NCBI GenBank assembly: GCA_913046825.1
Contig: CAJWTF010000057.1
Span: 1 to 21,231, forward strand
DNA length: 21,231 bases
Source: an uncultured Rickettsiales bacterium
Lineage (GTDB): Bacteria; Pseudomonadota; Alphaproteobacteria; UBA8366
Direction of reading: 5' to 3'
Positions 13,783 to 21,231 of the stretch are shown piece after piece; position 1 is the stretch's first letter, and every line of letters starts with the position of its first letter. The notes beneath the pieces were generated by a model. That model made no database searches and was not told the DNA's origin. It worked only from the letters and a program-made list of their open reading frames with translations. The position numbers were made by a program, and so were the translations under genes.

Positions 13783-15936
13783 ATGATGACCGTGTTGACC
13801 GAATTAAAAGTAGCGCAAATCGGCAGTGGCCTCGCGGCCGCCGTCTGCGGCCGCCTATTTAAAGATGTTGGCGCGGATGTTGTCTGTCTCGGTCCGGCGA
13901 TAGATTCCTCGCTCGCACAACACTTAAACGGCAATAAAACAGTGGCGGAAAGTGTAGCAGATGACGTTAAGATAATTGTCATCGAGGGTGCTCCGTCCGC
14001 TCTGAAGGCGGAAGGATGGGATGCCGCTTCGTTACGACCGCGCTTTCCGGACGCGGCGCTGGTCTATATCTCACCTTACGGCCAAACCGGTCCCGACGCT
14101 AACAAACCAGCCACGGACCTAACGCTATTTTGCGCCAGTGCCATCGCACGCTGCCTAACAGGTCAAGTCGACGATCTATCAGAGCCGCCGATCCGTCCGG
14201 TGGGCGAACAATCAGCGTTCATCGGCGGCCTTGCCGCCGCCTGCGCCGGGATACACGCGGTCTTGAAAGGCGGGCCTACGGTGGTCGACGTCTCAATCCA
14301 GGAAGCGCTGGCCACACTTTCCATGACCGAATTAACCAAAGCTGGGCTCGGCGGCGGAGGATGGGCGCGCCAACGCCTCGCTGACGGAAATGGCGCCACC
14401 GTCTGTATTCTGCCTGCAAGTGACGGATATGCGGCCATTTCCCCCCGCGAGGACCATCAATGGATTGCCTGGCTGGAAGCAATGGGGTCGCCGGACTGGG
14501 GAGCGGACCCCCGTTTCGCCACGAAACCGGACCGCGTGCGAAATTGGGAGGCTTTGCACGTATTAATGTCTGAATGGAGCTGTAATTTTGATAAACAATC
14601 CATCGCGGATCTAGCGCAAACTGCCCATGTCCCGAGCTTCCCGCTTAAAGAGCCGGGAGAACAACTGGGTTCTGCGCAGCTAGAGCACCGACATTCTATT
14701 CGAATTAGCAATGACCAGCACAACCCTATCAAATCCATCGCTAATCCCTTTGGACTATCTATTTCTCAAGGCAATTCGACCGGGCAGGAAACCGGCGATT
14801 GCGGATTACCGCTCAAAGGCGTCCGGGTTCTTGATTTCAGCTGGGTGATTGCCGGGCCAACCACGACCCGTTACCTCGCGGCCATGGGGGCGGAAGTCAT
14901 CAAGGTCGAAGCGCCCGGGCGTGGCGATCCGGGTCGAGGATCAGAGCTACATACGGTTTTAGGACAGGCGAAGCAGGGTATTGTTCTGAATTTGAAACAA
15001 AATGACGGCCGCGCCATAGCCCGCGAATTAGCGGCGAAATCCGATATCTTGATCGAAAATTTCGCGACCGGGGTCATGGATCGGCTTGGCCTCGGCGCTA
15101 AGGATCTTCAGACAGCTAATCCGGATCTGATTTATATCTCAGCCTCAGGTATGGGACGTAGTGGGCCGGAGGCCAAGGCAGTCGCCTATGGCACGCTATT
15201 ACAATGTTATTCCGGATTTGCGGGATTGAATCGCCATCTGGAGAGTGCACCCCGGGTTGGCATGGCGTGGCTCGATCCTATGTGCGGATTAAAGCTCGCC
15301 TTTATCGCGGCAGCTTCTTTATGGCATCGAAACAACAAAGGGGGCAGCACCCGTGTCGACTTCTCCATGGTCGAAGCAATGCTGTGGACCATGTCGGAAC
15401 CTTTGATCGCCGCTCAGAGCGGAACTCCGCCCCAACCAAAGGGTAATCATTCGACACAATTCACCCCCCACGGCGTCTACCGGTGCGTCGGGGAAGATGA
15501 TTGGATCGGCATTGCCGTCGAGGATGATGCGCAATGGCAGGCCCTTTGCGCCACTGTGCCAGAACTCGGTCCCTTATCTGCTCTGGCCGAGCCAGAGAGA
15601 CGGGAGCGACATTCTGAGATCGACAAACTAATTACTGTTTTTATAGCGAAACTATTGCCATCGGATGGTGCCCAAACATTCACGGCAGCAGACATACCCG
15701 CCGCCGCCGTGATGACGACCGCCAAACTAGTCAACGACCCCCATCTCCGGGCTCGAGGGTTTTGGGACCGCCACGAGAGCGGTGTCTTGCCGGGCCTTCC
15801 ATGGCAATCTGACTTCGGCCGTGAGATCGGCCCAGCTCCTGCCCTCGGCGAGCACACCGATCACATTCTGGAGCGCGTTTTGGGCCTAAGCGCGGCGGAG
15901 ATTGCCGCGCTTAGGGACGCTGGAGCCTTTGGATAG
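13783..15936 (+). CDS. two-domain CoA-transferase family III (CaiB/BaiF-like)
   Basis: The 717 residues are two CaiB/BaiF-type domains in one chain. Residues 340-717 form a full domain: LPLKGVRVLDFSWVIAGPTT, YLAAMGAEVIKVEAPGRGDP, DILIENFATGVMDRLGLG, and VGMAWLDPMCG with Asp498 at the expected acyl-anhydride-forming aspartate. Residues 1-330 are a shortened copy (QIGSGLAAAVCGRLFKDVGADVV, YISPYGQTGPDA, PVGEQSAFIGGLAAACAGIHAV, VDVSIQEALATLS). It lacks the nucleotide-CoA segment after the first strands and has Glu142/Gln143 where the catalytic Asp is expected. Such enzymes move CoA between acyl-CoAs and free acids. The acid here is unknown; the neighbouring hydratase-like and 2-oxoacid oxidoreductase genes suggest acid catabolism. 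ATG 13783 has no clear ribosome site; ATG 13786 is an alternative. Confidence 0.87.
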   Translation: MMTVLTELKVAQIGSGLAAAVCGRLFKDVGADVVCLGPAIDSSLAQHLNGNKTVAESVADDVKIIVIEGAPSALKAEGWDAASLRPRFPDAALVYISPYGQTGPDANKPATDLTLFCASAIARCLTGQVDDLSEPPIRPVGEQSAFIGGLAAACAGIHAVLKGGPTVVDVSIQEALATLSMTELTKAGLGGGGWARQRLADGNGATVCILPASDGYAAISPREDHQWIAWLEAMGSPDWGADPRFATKPDRVRNWEALHVLMSEWSCNFDKQSIADLAQTAHVPSFPLKEPGEQLGSAQLEHRHSIRISNDQHNPIKSIANPFGLSISQGNSTGQETGDCGLPLKGVRVLDFSWVIAGPTTTRYLAAMGAEVIKVEAPGRGDPGRGSELHTVLGQAKQGIVLNLKQNDGRAIARELAAKSDILIENFATGVMDRLGLGAKDLQTANPDLIYISASGMGRSGPEAKAVAYGTLLQCYSGFAGLNRHLESAPRVGMAWLDPMCGLKLAFIAAASLWHRNNKGGSTRVDFSMVEAMLWTMSEPLIAAQSGTPPQPKGNHSTQFTPHGVYRCVGEDDWIGIAVEDDAQWQALCATVPELGPLSALAEPERRERHSEIDKLITVFIAKLLPSDGAQTFTAADIPAAAVMTTAKLVNDPHLRARGFWDRHESGVLPGLPWQSDFGREIGPAPALGEHTDHILERVLGLSAAEIAALRDAGAFG

Positions 15937-15938
15937 CC

Positions 15939-16856
15939 TCAATATTCGCCGCTACGATAGGCCTCGTCCAACCGCTCTGCTTCCTCCTCACTCAATTCCG
16001 GCCACGGCTCTCCGCGCTTACGCAGGGCACCTGTGAAATTAGGCGGACGCTTTTCGTTAAACGCCTGCCGGCCTTCCTCACCGTCCATGGTCGTCTGGAT
16101 CAACATTGAATTGATGATGTTTTGAATGTGCCAAGCCTGATCCGTCGGCAAGTCACCGAACCGCACCACAAATTCTTTCATCATGCGCACCGCGACAGGC
16201 GGCAAGGAGACGATATGTCGGGCCATTTCCTCCGCACGCGCCATAACCTGATCATGCGGTACAACCTCGTTCACCAAACCTATGCGAAGGGCTTCCGCCG
16301 CATCGAAGGGCTCGTCCGTCAGCAGTATTTTCATTGCGTCACTGTATCGAAGCTGCTGCGCCAATAAGCTGGCGCCCGGCCCATTGCCAAGCCAACCTTG
16401 AGTCAACAAGGCAAACTTAAAGCGCGCATTTTCGGCGCTGGCGATACGAATATCCGTCGAGGAAAGCAGCAAATAGAGCCCGGCACCCGCGGCCCAGCCG
16501 TTGACCGCAGCGATGACCGGCTTCCACACGCGGGGATAATGATCGCCCATCCGTCCATCGACCCCGGTGGTTTGTCCGTGAACCGTGCCCGCCAAGGGCC
16601 AGTAGACCTTTTTCGTACGCAAATACTCACGATCCTCCGCCGTCAGATCGGGCCGTGGAGTTAGGTTATGACCACCGCAAAAGTGTTTGTCACCCTTGCC
16701 TGTCACGATAGCGCAACGAATTGCGCGATCTTCCCACAAATCTATCCAGGCCTCGGAGATTGCGTCCGAGGTCGGCTTATCCAAGATATTCGCTTTCTCG
16801 GGATTATTGAGCGTGATGTACGCCACGCCATCATGCTTTTCGTAATCGATCGGCAC
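15939..16856 (-). CDS. enoyl-CoA hydratase/isomerase (crotonase) superfamily protein with unusual active site
   Basis: This 305-residue crotonase-fold protein starts IDYEKHDGVAYITLNNPEKANIL. The oxyanion-hole segments are FCGGHNL (59-65) and NGWAAGAGLYLL (119-130), and the C-terminal helices include LTDEPFDAAEALRIGLVNEVV. Aligned by eye with rat enoyl-CoA hydratase, the two catalytic glutamates (144 and 164 there) fall on Tyr128 and Leu150 here, so simple hydration is doubtful. It may be another crotonase reaction or a CoA-ester binding variant. It converges on the CoA-transferase gene with a two-base gap. The GTG start at 16856 is supported by GGAGGA five bases upstream. It diverges from the large 2-oxoacid oxidoreductase. 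Confidence 0.85.
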   Translation of the reverse strand: MPIDYEKHDGVAYITLNNPEKANILDKPTSDAISEAWIDLWEDRAIRCAIVTGKGDKHFCGGHNLTPRPDLTAEDREYLRTKKVYWPLAGTVHGQTTGVDGRMGDHYPRVWKPVIAAVNGWAAGAGLYLLLSSTDIRIASAENARFKFALLTQGWLGNGPGASLLAQQLRYSDAMKILLTDEPFDAAEALRIGLVNEVVPHDQVMARAEEMARHIVSLPPVAVRMMKEFVVRFGDLPTDQAWHIQNIINSMLIQTTMDGEEGRQAFNEKRPPNFTGALRKRGEPWPELSEEEAERLDEAYRSGEY

Positions 16857-16861
16857 CGCGT

Positions 16862-16867
16862 TCCTCC
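16862..16867 (-). promoter_or_regulatory. ribosome binding site fixing a GTG start
   Basis: On the minus strand this reads GGAGGA, five bases before GTG 16856. It decides the start of the crotonase-family gene. Confidence 0.75.
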
Positions 16868-17028
16868 ATCTATTGATAAAATTTTACGACGGTTATCCAC
16901 TACCCTTCATCAAGATAGGTCGATTGTCGAAGTTTCCGCCCTCAACCGGCGTCATAAGAGGTAGCCCAGCAGCCAGGGGGGACTAAGTTTCTATCTATAA
17001 GGGACACAACAGGCTGCAGGTGGGACGA
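16868..17028. promoter_or_regulatory. divergent intergenic region, crotonase gene / indolepyruvate-type oxidoreductase
   Basis: About 160 bases lie between divergent genes and should contain both promoters, so the two genes may share regulation. The part near 16870-16915 is richer in A+T than its surroundings. I could not assign specific promoter boxes or an operator. Confidence 0.5.
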
Positions 17029-20000
17029 ATGGCGCTCAGAACGGTCTCTCTCGACGACAAATACGAAGGTCGCGACGGAAAGGTTTACATCACAGGCACG
17101 CAGGCATTGGTCCGAGCCGCCATGATGCAGCATTTGCGGGATGAATCCGATGGGTTGAAGACGGGTTGCTTCATTTCGGGATATCGCGGCTCGCCGATGC
17201 ACAATCTGGACAAGGAATTGTGGGCCGGGAAGCGCTTTCTGCCGGAATTTGACATCCATTTCTTGCCCTCCATCAACGAAGACCTGGCGGCGACCGCAAT
17301 TTGGGGCACGCAACAGGCCGGCATGTTTGGTGACGGCAATTACGACGGCGTCTTCTCCATGTGGTATGGCAAGGGCCCCGGCCTCGACCGCAGTATCGAC
17401 GCCATTCGCCACGCCCATCAAGCTGGCTCGGCGCAACATGGCGGCGTGCTGTGTATCGTCGGAGATGATCACGCCCTCACCTCGACTGATTCACCAGCAG
17501 CCCATGAAACGCTTTTCGCGGATATGTTAATGCCGGTGCTCTACCCTGCCAACGTCCAGGAAATTGTCGATTATTCGCTATATGGCTGGGCAATGTCGCG
17601 CTTTGCCGGGTGTTGGGTCGGCTTTAAGCTGATTCCCGACACAGTCGACGCGGCCGCGCCCATCGACGGCAATCCGTCGCGCCCGGCCATCGTGCGTCCC
17701 AATGACGTGACGATGCCACCGGACGGATTGAACATCCGCTTCCCAGACAGTTGGAAAGATCAGGAACCCCGCAGCCATATATACAAAATGCCGGCCGCCA
17801 TCGCGTTTGCGCGTGCCAATGGTATCAATCGGATCACCCATGGCAGTCCCAAACCCCGCTACGGCATCATCGCTAGCGGCAAGGCCTGGACCGATGCAAG
17901 ACAAGCGCTCGCGGAACTCGGTCTCGATGGTGAGATGGGAGCAGGTCTCGGCATCACCATGTTGAAGATGGGCATGCCCTGGCCTGCTGACCAAGAGCAG
18001 TTGCGCGAATTCGCCGATGGATTGGAAGAAGTCTTCGTCGTCGAGGAAAAACACCACCTGATCGAGCAGCAATTAAAGAATGCGCTCTACGATCTGCCGG
18101 ATGGGAGACGCCCCCGCATCATTGGCCAACATGACGAGACGGGTGCGCGCATTCTGCCGGTTTTCCCAGAATACACGCCGGAGGATGTAACGCGCGTTCT
18201 CGCCAAACGGGTCGCGCATTTCCACACCAGCGACCGGATCGACGCCCGCCTGCGCTTCCTAGATGCGCGCGCCGCCGCTGATGCCAAGCGCGAGGAGATG
18301 AGCGTCACCCGCCTGCCCTATTTCTGTTCCGGATGTCCGCACAACACTTCCACCCGCGTGCCAGAAGGTAGCCGCGGGGTCGGCGGGGTCGGTTGCCATT
18401 TCATGTCGACCTATATGGACCGCAATGTCCTGACCCATTGCCATATGGGTGGCGAGGGCTTGAACTGGGTCGGACAGGAAAAATTCGTCTCGACGGAGCA
18501 CGTCTTCCAGAACCTCGGCGACGGCACCTATTTCCATTCCGGTATCTTGGCGATCCGTGCCTGCGTTGCGGCGGAAAGCAACATCACTTTCAAAATTCTT
18601 TTCAACGACGCAGTGGCGATGACTGGCGGCCAGCCCATCGACGGGACGCTCACGCCGATGGCCATCGCTGCTCAGGTCGCGGCGGAGGGGGTCGAGCATA
18701 TCGTCGTCGTCACCGACGAGCCGGATAAATACCCACTCGGCGCATTCGCGAAAGACATCAAGGTCGAACATCGCCAGGGGCTCGACAGGGTTCAACGGCA
18801 AATGCGCGAGATCAAAGGCGTCAGTGTGATCATCTACGACCAGACATGCGCTGCGGAAAAGCGCCGCCGCCGCAAGCGCGGCACGCTGATCGACCCGCCG
18901 CGCCGTATGCTGATCAACGACTTAGTCTGTGAAGGTTGCGGCGACTGTAACGAGAAATCGAACTGCCTCTCGGTTGTCCCACTCGACACAACGTTCGGGC
19001 GCAAGCGGCAGATCGACCAATCCGCCTGCAACAAGGATTTTTCCTGCGCGGATGGCTTCTGCCCAAGCTTCGTCAGCGTCGTGGGTGGTGAAATGAAACG
19101 CACGGCGGCAACCACCGCCGTACCGGCTCATCTGACGCATTTACAGGAGCCCACCCGGCCCAGTTTCAACGGCGGGCGGACCTACAGCGTCCTCGTGGCC
19201 GGAGTTGGCGGCACCGGTGTCGTCACCATCGGCGCTCTGCTGACGATGGCAACGCACATGGAAGGCAACGTCTTCTCCACAGTGGATCAGTTCGGCATGG
19301 CGCAAAAAGGCGGCGCGGTGACCAGCCACATCCGCCTTGCGGCCAGCGAAGACGATATTACCGCCGTTAAATTAAACGTCGGTGCGGCCGATCTGGTGCT
19401 CGGTTGCGATAGCCTCGTGACCGGCGGCGATATCGCCCTCTCTGTCATGTCACCGGAGAAGACGCAGGTCATCGTCAATGGCCACGAGCAAATCACCGGT
19501 CACTTCACGCGGAACCCGGATCTCAAATTCCCGACCGGCGAAATTGCCGACAGAATGACCGAGGCGGCGGGCCGGAAGAATATCGACCAAATCGAAGCAA
19601 CGAAACTGGCAACGCGCCTACTCGGTGATTCCATCGCCACCAACCTATTCATGCTGGGATACGCTTATCAGCGGGGATTGATCCCGGTCAGTAAGGAAGC
19701 CATTGAGAAGGCTATCGAGCTGAACGGCATAGCAATCGACATGAACAAATCCGCCTTCGCTTGGGGCCGCCGTGCCGTCGTGGACATGGATGCGGTTCGA
19801 CAAGCGGCTGAGGCCACAGCGGTCGAGCGCGACATGCCGGTCACCGTCGATGAGATCGTCGCCCATCGTAGCCGCGAGCTGTCGGCTTATCAGAACGACG
19901 CCTATGCGCAGCGATACACATCCCTTGTCGAGCGAGTACGGAAGGCAGAAGCCGATAAAGCGCCGGGCATGACGGGTCTGGCAGAAGCGGTTGCTCGCTA

Positions 20001-20505
20001 CGCCTACAAGCTGATGGCCTATAAGGATGAGTACGAAGTAGCCCGCCTCTATAGCGACGGGCGCTTCGAGCATCAGTTGCACAACGCCTTCCAGGGTGAT
20101 TTCGAACTAAAGTTCCATTTGGCCCCACCGATCCTCACCAAACTTAATCCGGAGACTGGCCTGCGCGACAAACGGACTTACGGGTCGTGGATTTTCAGTG
20201 CCATGCGCATCCTGGCGAAGCTTAAAACCCTACGTGGCACGCCGTTTGATTTTTGCGGTTGGAGCGGCGAGCGACGCATGGAGCGCAAACTCGCCACCGA
20301 TTACGGAACAACGATGCTCGAGATTGCCAAGGGCCTCAACCACGACAATCATGCCCTGGCCCTTCAAATCGCCAACGTACCAGAGCGCATTCGCGGCTAC
20401 GGCCACGTAAAGGAAAAACATCTGGAGCTCGCTCTTGGCGAACGCGAGTCACTGCTGAAGACCTGGCGTTCACCGGTAACAATTGCTCCTGCTGCAGCCG
20501 AATAA
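17029..20505 (+). CDS. fused indolepyruvate-type 2-oxoacid:ferredoxin oxidoreductase (IorAB-like with C-terminal extension)
   Basis: About 1158 residues in one chain combine what archaea encode as IorA and IorB. The N-terminal domain starts ALRTVSLDDKYEGRDG, then ITGTQALVRAAM and CFISGYRGSPM. The thiamine-diphosphate domain has CSGCPHNTST (from Cys433) and FNDAVAMTGGQPIDG. Cysteines 634, 637, 640, 646, 667, 672 and 677 could ligate iron-sulfur clusters, though they are spaced unlike a plain ferredoxin motif. The gamma domain begins at about 720 with VAGVGGTGVVTIGALL, followed by a long C-terminal region of DUF6537 type. The enzyme decarboxylates aryl- or branched-chain 2-oxoacids to acyl-CoA, reducing an electron carrier in the cytoplasm. 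GTG 17020 is in frame, but ATG 17029 better fits the family's N-terminus. The substrate is inferred from family only. Confidence 0.92.
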   Translation: MALRTVSLDDKYEGRDGKVYITGTQALVRAAMMQHLRDESDGLKTGCFISGYRGSPMHNLDKELWAGKRFLPEFDIHFLPSINEDLAATAIWGTQQAGMFGDGNYDGVFSMWYGKGPGLDRSIDAIRHAHQAGSAQHGGVLCIVGDDHALTSTDSPAAHETLFADMLMPVLYPANVQEIVDYSLYGWAMSRFAGCWVGFKLIPDTVDAAAPIDGNPSRPAIVRPNDVTMPPDGLNIRFPDSWKDQEPRSHIYKMPAAIAFARANGINRITHGSPKPRYGIIASGKAWTDARQALAELGLDGEMGAGLGITMLKMGMPWPADQEQLREFADGLEEVFVVEEKHHLIEQQLKNALYDLPDGRRPRIIGQHDETGARILPVFPEYTPEDVTRVLAKRVAHFHTSDRIDARLRFLDARAAADAKREEMSVTRLPYFCSGCPHNTSTRVPEGSRGVGGVGCHFMSTYMDRNVLTHCHMGGEGLNWVGQEKFVSTEHVFQNLGDGTYFHSGILAIRACVAAESNITFKILFNDAVAMTGGQPIDGTLTPMAIAAQVAAEGVEHIVVVTDEPDKYPLGAFAKDIKVEHRQGLDRVQRQMREIKGVSVIIYDQTCAAEKRRRRKRGTLIDPPRRMLINDLVCEGCGDCNEKSNCLSVVPLDTTFGRKRQIDQSACNKDFSCADGFCPSFVSVVGGEMKRTAATTAVPAHLTHLQEPTRPSFNGGRTYSVLVAGVGGTGVVTIGALLTMATHMEGNVFSTVDQFGMAQKGGAVTSHIRLAASEDDITAVKLNVGAADLVLGCDSLVTGGDIALSVMSPEKTQVIVNGHEQITGHFTRNPDLKFPTGEIADRMTEAAGRKNIDQIEATKLATRLLGDSIATNLFMLGYAYQRGLIPVSKEAIEKAIELNGIAIDMNKSAFAWGRRAVVDMDAVRQAAEATAVERDMPVTVDEIVAHRSRELSAYQNDAYAQRYTSLVERVRKAEADKAPGMTGLAEAVARYAYKLMAYKDEYEVARLYSDGRFEHQLHNAFQGDFELKFHLAPPILTKLNPETGLRDKRTYGSWIFSAMRILAKLKTLRGTPFDFCGWSGERRMERKLATDYGTTMLEIAKGLNHDNHALALQIANVPERIRGYGHVKEKHLELALGERESLLKTWRSPVTIAPAAAE

Positions 20506-20540
20506 GTTTTTAGAACTTTTCTTGATTCGTCACAATTTAT

Positions 20541-20625
20541 GTGCCCCCGCAAGCGGTAGAGGGAATTCTAACGAGCTGCTCGGTGACGTCCCCTCTCACG
20601 CTTGCGAGGAAGGGCTAGGGTGGGG
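20541..20625. repeat. second-type intergenic repeat with inverted arms, between convergent genes
   Basis: Bases 20548-20555 (CGCAAGCG) pair perfectly with 20599-20606, and the adjoining AGAGGG (20558-20563) pairs with CCCTCT (20591-20596). The right side continues into GAGGAAGGGCTAGGGTGGGGG, a sequence style common as dispersed repeats in proteobacteria and unlike copies 1-4. It fills the 132-base gap between the 3' ends of the oxidoreductase and the enolase-superfamily gene and may form a two-way terminator. Confidence 0.8.
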
Positions 20626-20637
20626 GACCTTTGCAAT

Positions 20638-21231
20638 TTAGCCCTTCCCCTGTCCCATCGACTTTGCAGCACCTGCCAACTCCCGTACCGCGTCCATGTC
20701 GGGCTCGAATCCTAGGCCCGGCGCTTCCGGGAGATCGAGCCAACCGTCTTTCGGCTCCGGCAGCCCCGTCAAGAACGCCTTGCAGCATTCAACGGACACG
20801 TGGTGGTACTCGACCATTCCGCCATTCATAACACCTGCGTGCAGATGCATGTTGTGGAACGGGAAGGCGCCGCCGTTATCAATGGGCATGTTGAAGGCGT
20901 GGGCCATACCGGCAACCTTCTGTATTTGCGTGTAGCCGCCGCCGATCACCACGTTTGGCTGCAGGACATCGACCGCGCGCTCGGTGATGAAATCGCGGAA
21001 ACGGTAGGCGAGCGTCTCGGTCTGTCCAGCCGCGACAGGCACCTTAGTCCGTGTCCGCATCTCCGCCATTTGGGCCACGTTGTTGTGGGTGATCGGCTCC
21101 TCGAAGAAGGCGATGTCGTATTCCTCGATCCAATTGGCGAGCTTCACCGCGTGATATTGGTCGAGGCTGCAATTGGCGTCGATGAAAAGCTCTGCGTCCT
21201 CACTCGCCGCTTCCCGCACGTTGCGCACGCG
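20638..21231 (-). CDS. mandelate racemase/muconate lactonizing enzyme family protein (partial, 5' end beyond window)
   Basis: The 198 codons seen are the C-terminal half of an enolase-superfamily enzyme; the frame is still open at the right edge, so the start is outside. ELFIDANCSL supplies the first metal Asp and YDIAFFEEPI the second, Glu. The third ligand region reads VPVAAGQTETLAYRFRDF, with Gln where most members have Glu (GE); Glu two residues later is kept. The barrel ends with VDVLQPNVVIGGG and MPIDNGGAFPFHNMHL. Relatives remove a proton next to a carboxylate with Mg2+, acting in sugar-acid or aromatic-acid catabolism. The catalytic Lys motif expected upstream lies off the window, so no substrate is proposed. 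Confidence 0.87.
   Translation of the reverse strand, partial: RVRNVREAASEDAELFIDANCSLDQYHAVKLANWIEEYDIAFFEEPITHNNVAQMAEMRTRTKVPVAAGQTETLAYRFRDFITERAVDVLQPNVVIGGGYTQIQKVAGMAHAFNMPIDNGGAFPFHNMHLHAGVMNGGMVEYHHVSVECCKAFLTGLPEPKDGWLDLPEAPGLGFEPDMDAVRELAGAAKSMGQGKG

Overview
This window looks like chromosomal DNA from an alphaproteobacterium of the Rhodospirillales/Rhizobiales type. The host body is GC-rich and densely coding. It has a quinone-linked class 2 dihydroorotate dehydrogenase, a CoxG-like protein, a fused indolepyruvate oxidoreductase and a tandem class III CoA-transferase. Its dispersed palindromic repeats read through as WIPAFAGMT, which is typical of such genomes. The taxonomic call is an inference from gene content, not a phylogeny. 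No rRNA, tRNA, CRISPR array, phage or transposase gene was seen, and no gene-free gap exceeds 300 bases.

Left part (1-7969). The first ~105 bases are very AT-rich (about 26% GC by my count) and interrupt a flavodoxin-fold quinone oxidoreductase gene. That gene ends a tight minus-strand operon (SnoaL-like, rhodanese, oxidoreductase), with an LLM flavin oxidoreductase further upstream. A Nudix CoA pyrophosphatase and a CoxG-like carrier read rightward. The CoxG-like gene converges on a molybdenum hydroxylase large subunit that has no small or medium subunit beside it. Orotate phosphoribosyltransferase (pyrE) and a protein resembling 4,5-dihydroxyphthalate decarboxylase follow on the minus strand.

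Middle (8117-13743). A Kef-type cation/proton antiporter diverges from a small cupin. Then come pyrD, a PEP mutase/isocitrate lyase family gene broken near its start by a frameshift and a stop, and a periplasmic di-heme oxidoreductase overlapping the end of the broken gene by ATGA.

Right part (13783-21231). A two-domain CoA-transferase converges, with a 2-base gap, on an enoyl-CoA hydratase-like gene. That gene diverges from a large fused 2-oxoacid (indolepyruvate-type):ferredoxin oxidoreductase. This trio would fit a pathway turning aryl- or branched-chain 2-oxoacids into acyl-CoAs and processing them, but the substrate is not determined. The right edge cuts an enolase-superfamily (mandelate racemase/muconate lactonizing) gene.

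Four copies of one inverted repeat (near 1262, 3632, 6090 and 11432) and one copy of a second repeat type (near 20541) occupy intergenic gaps and are probably transcription-end or REP-like elements. I did not find convincing evidence of a wholly new system. The strongest leads are the broken PEP mutase-family gene, the orphan molybdenum hydroxylase with CoxG, the CoA-transferase with one degenerate half, the crotonase lacking both usual glutamates, and the composition break at the left edge.
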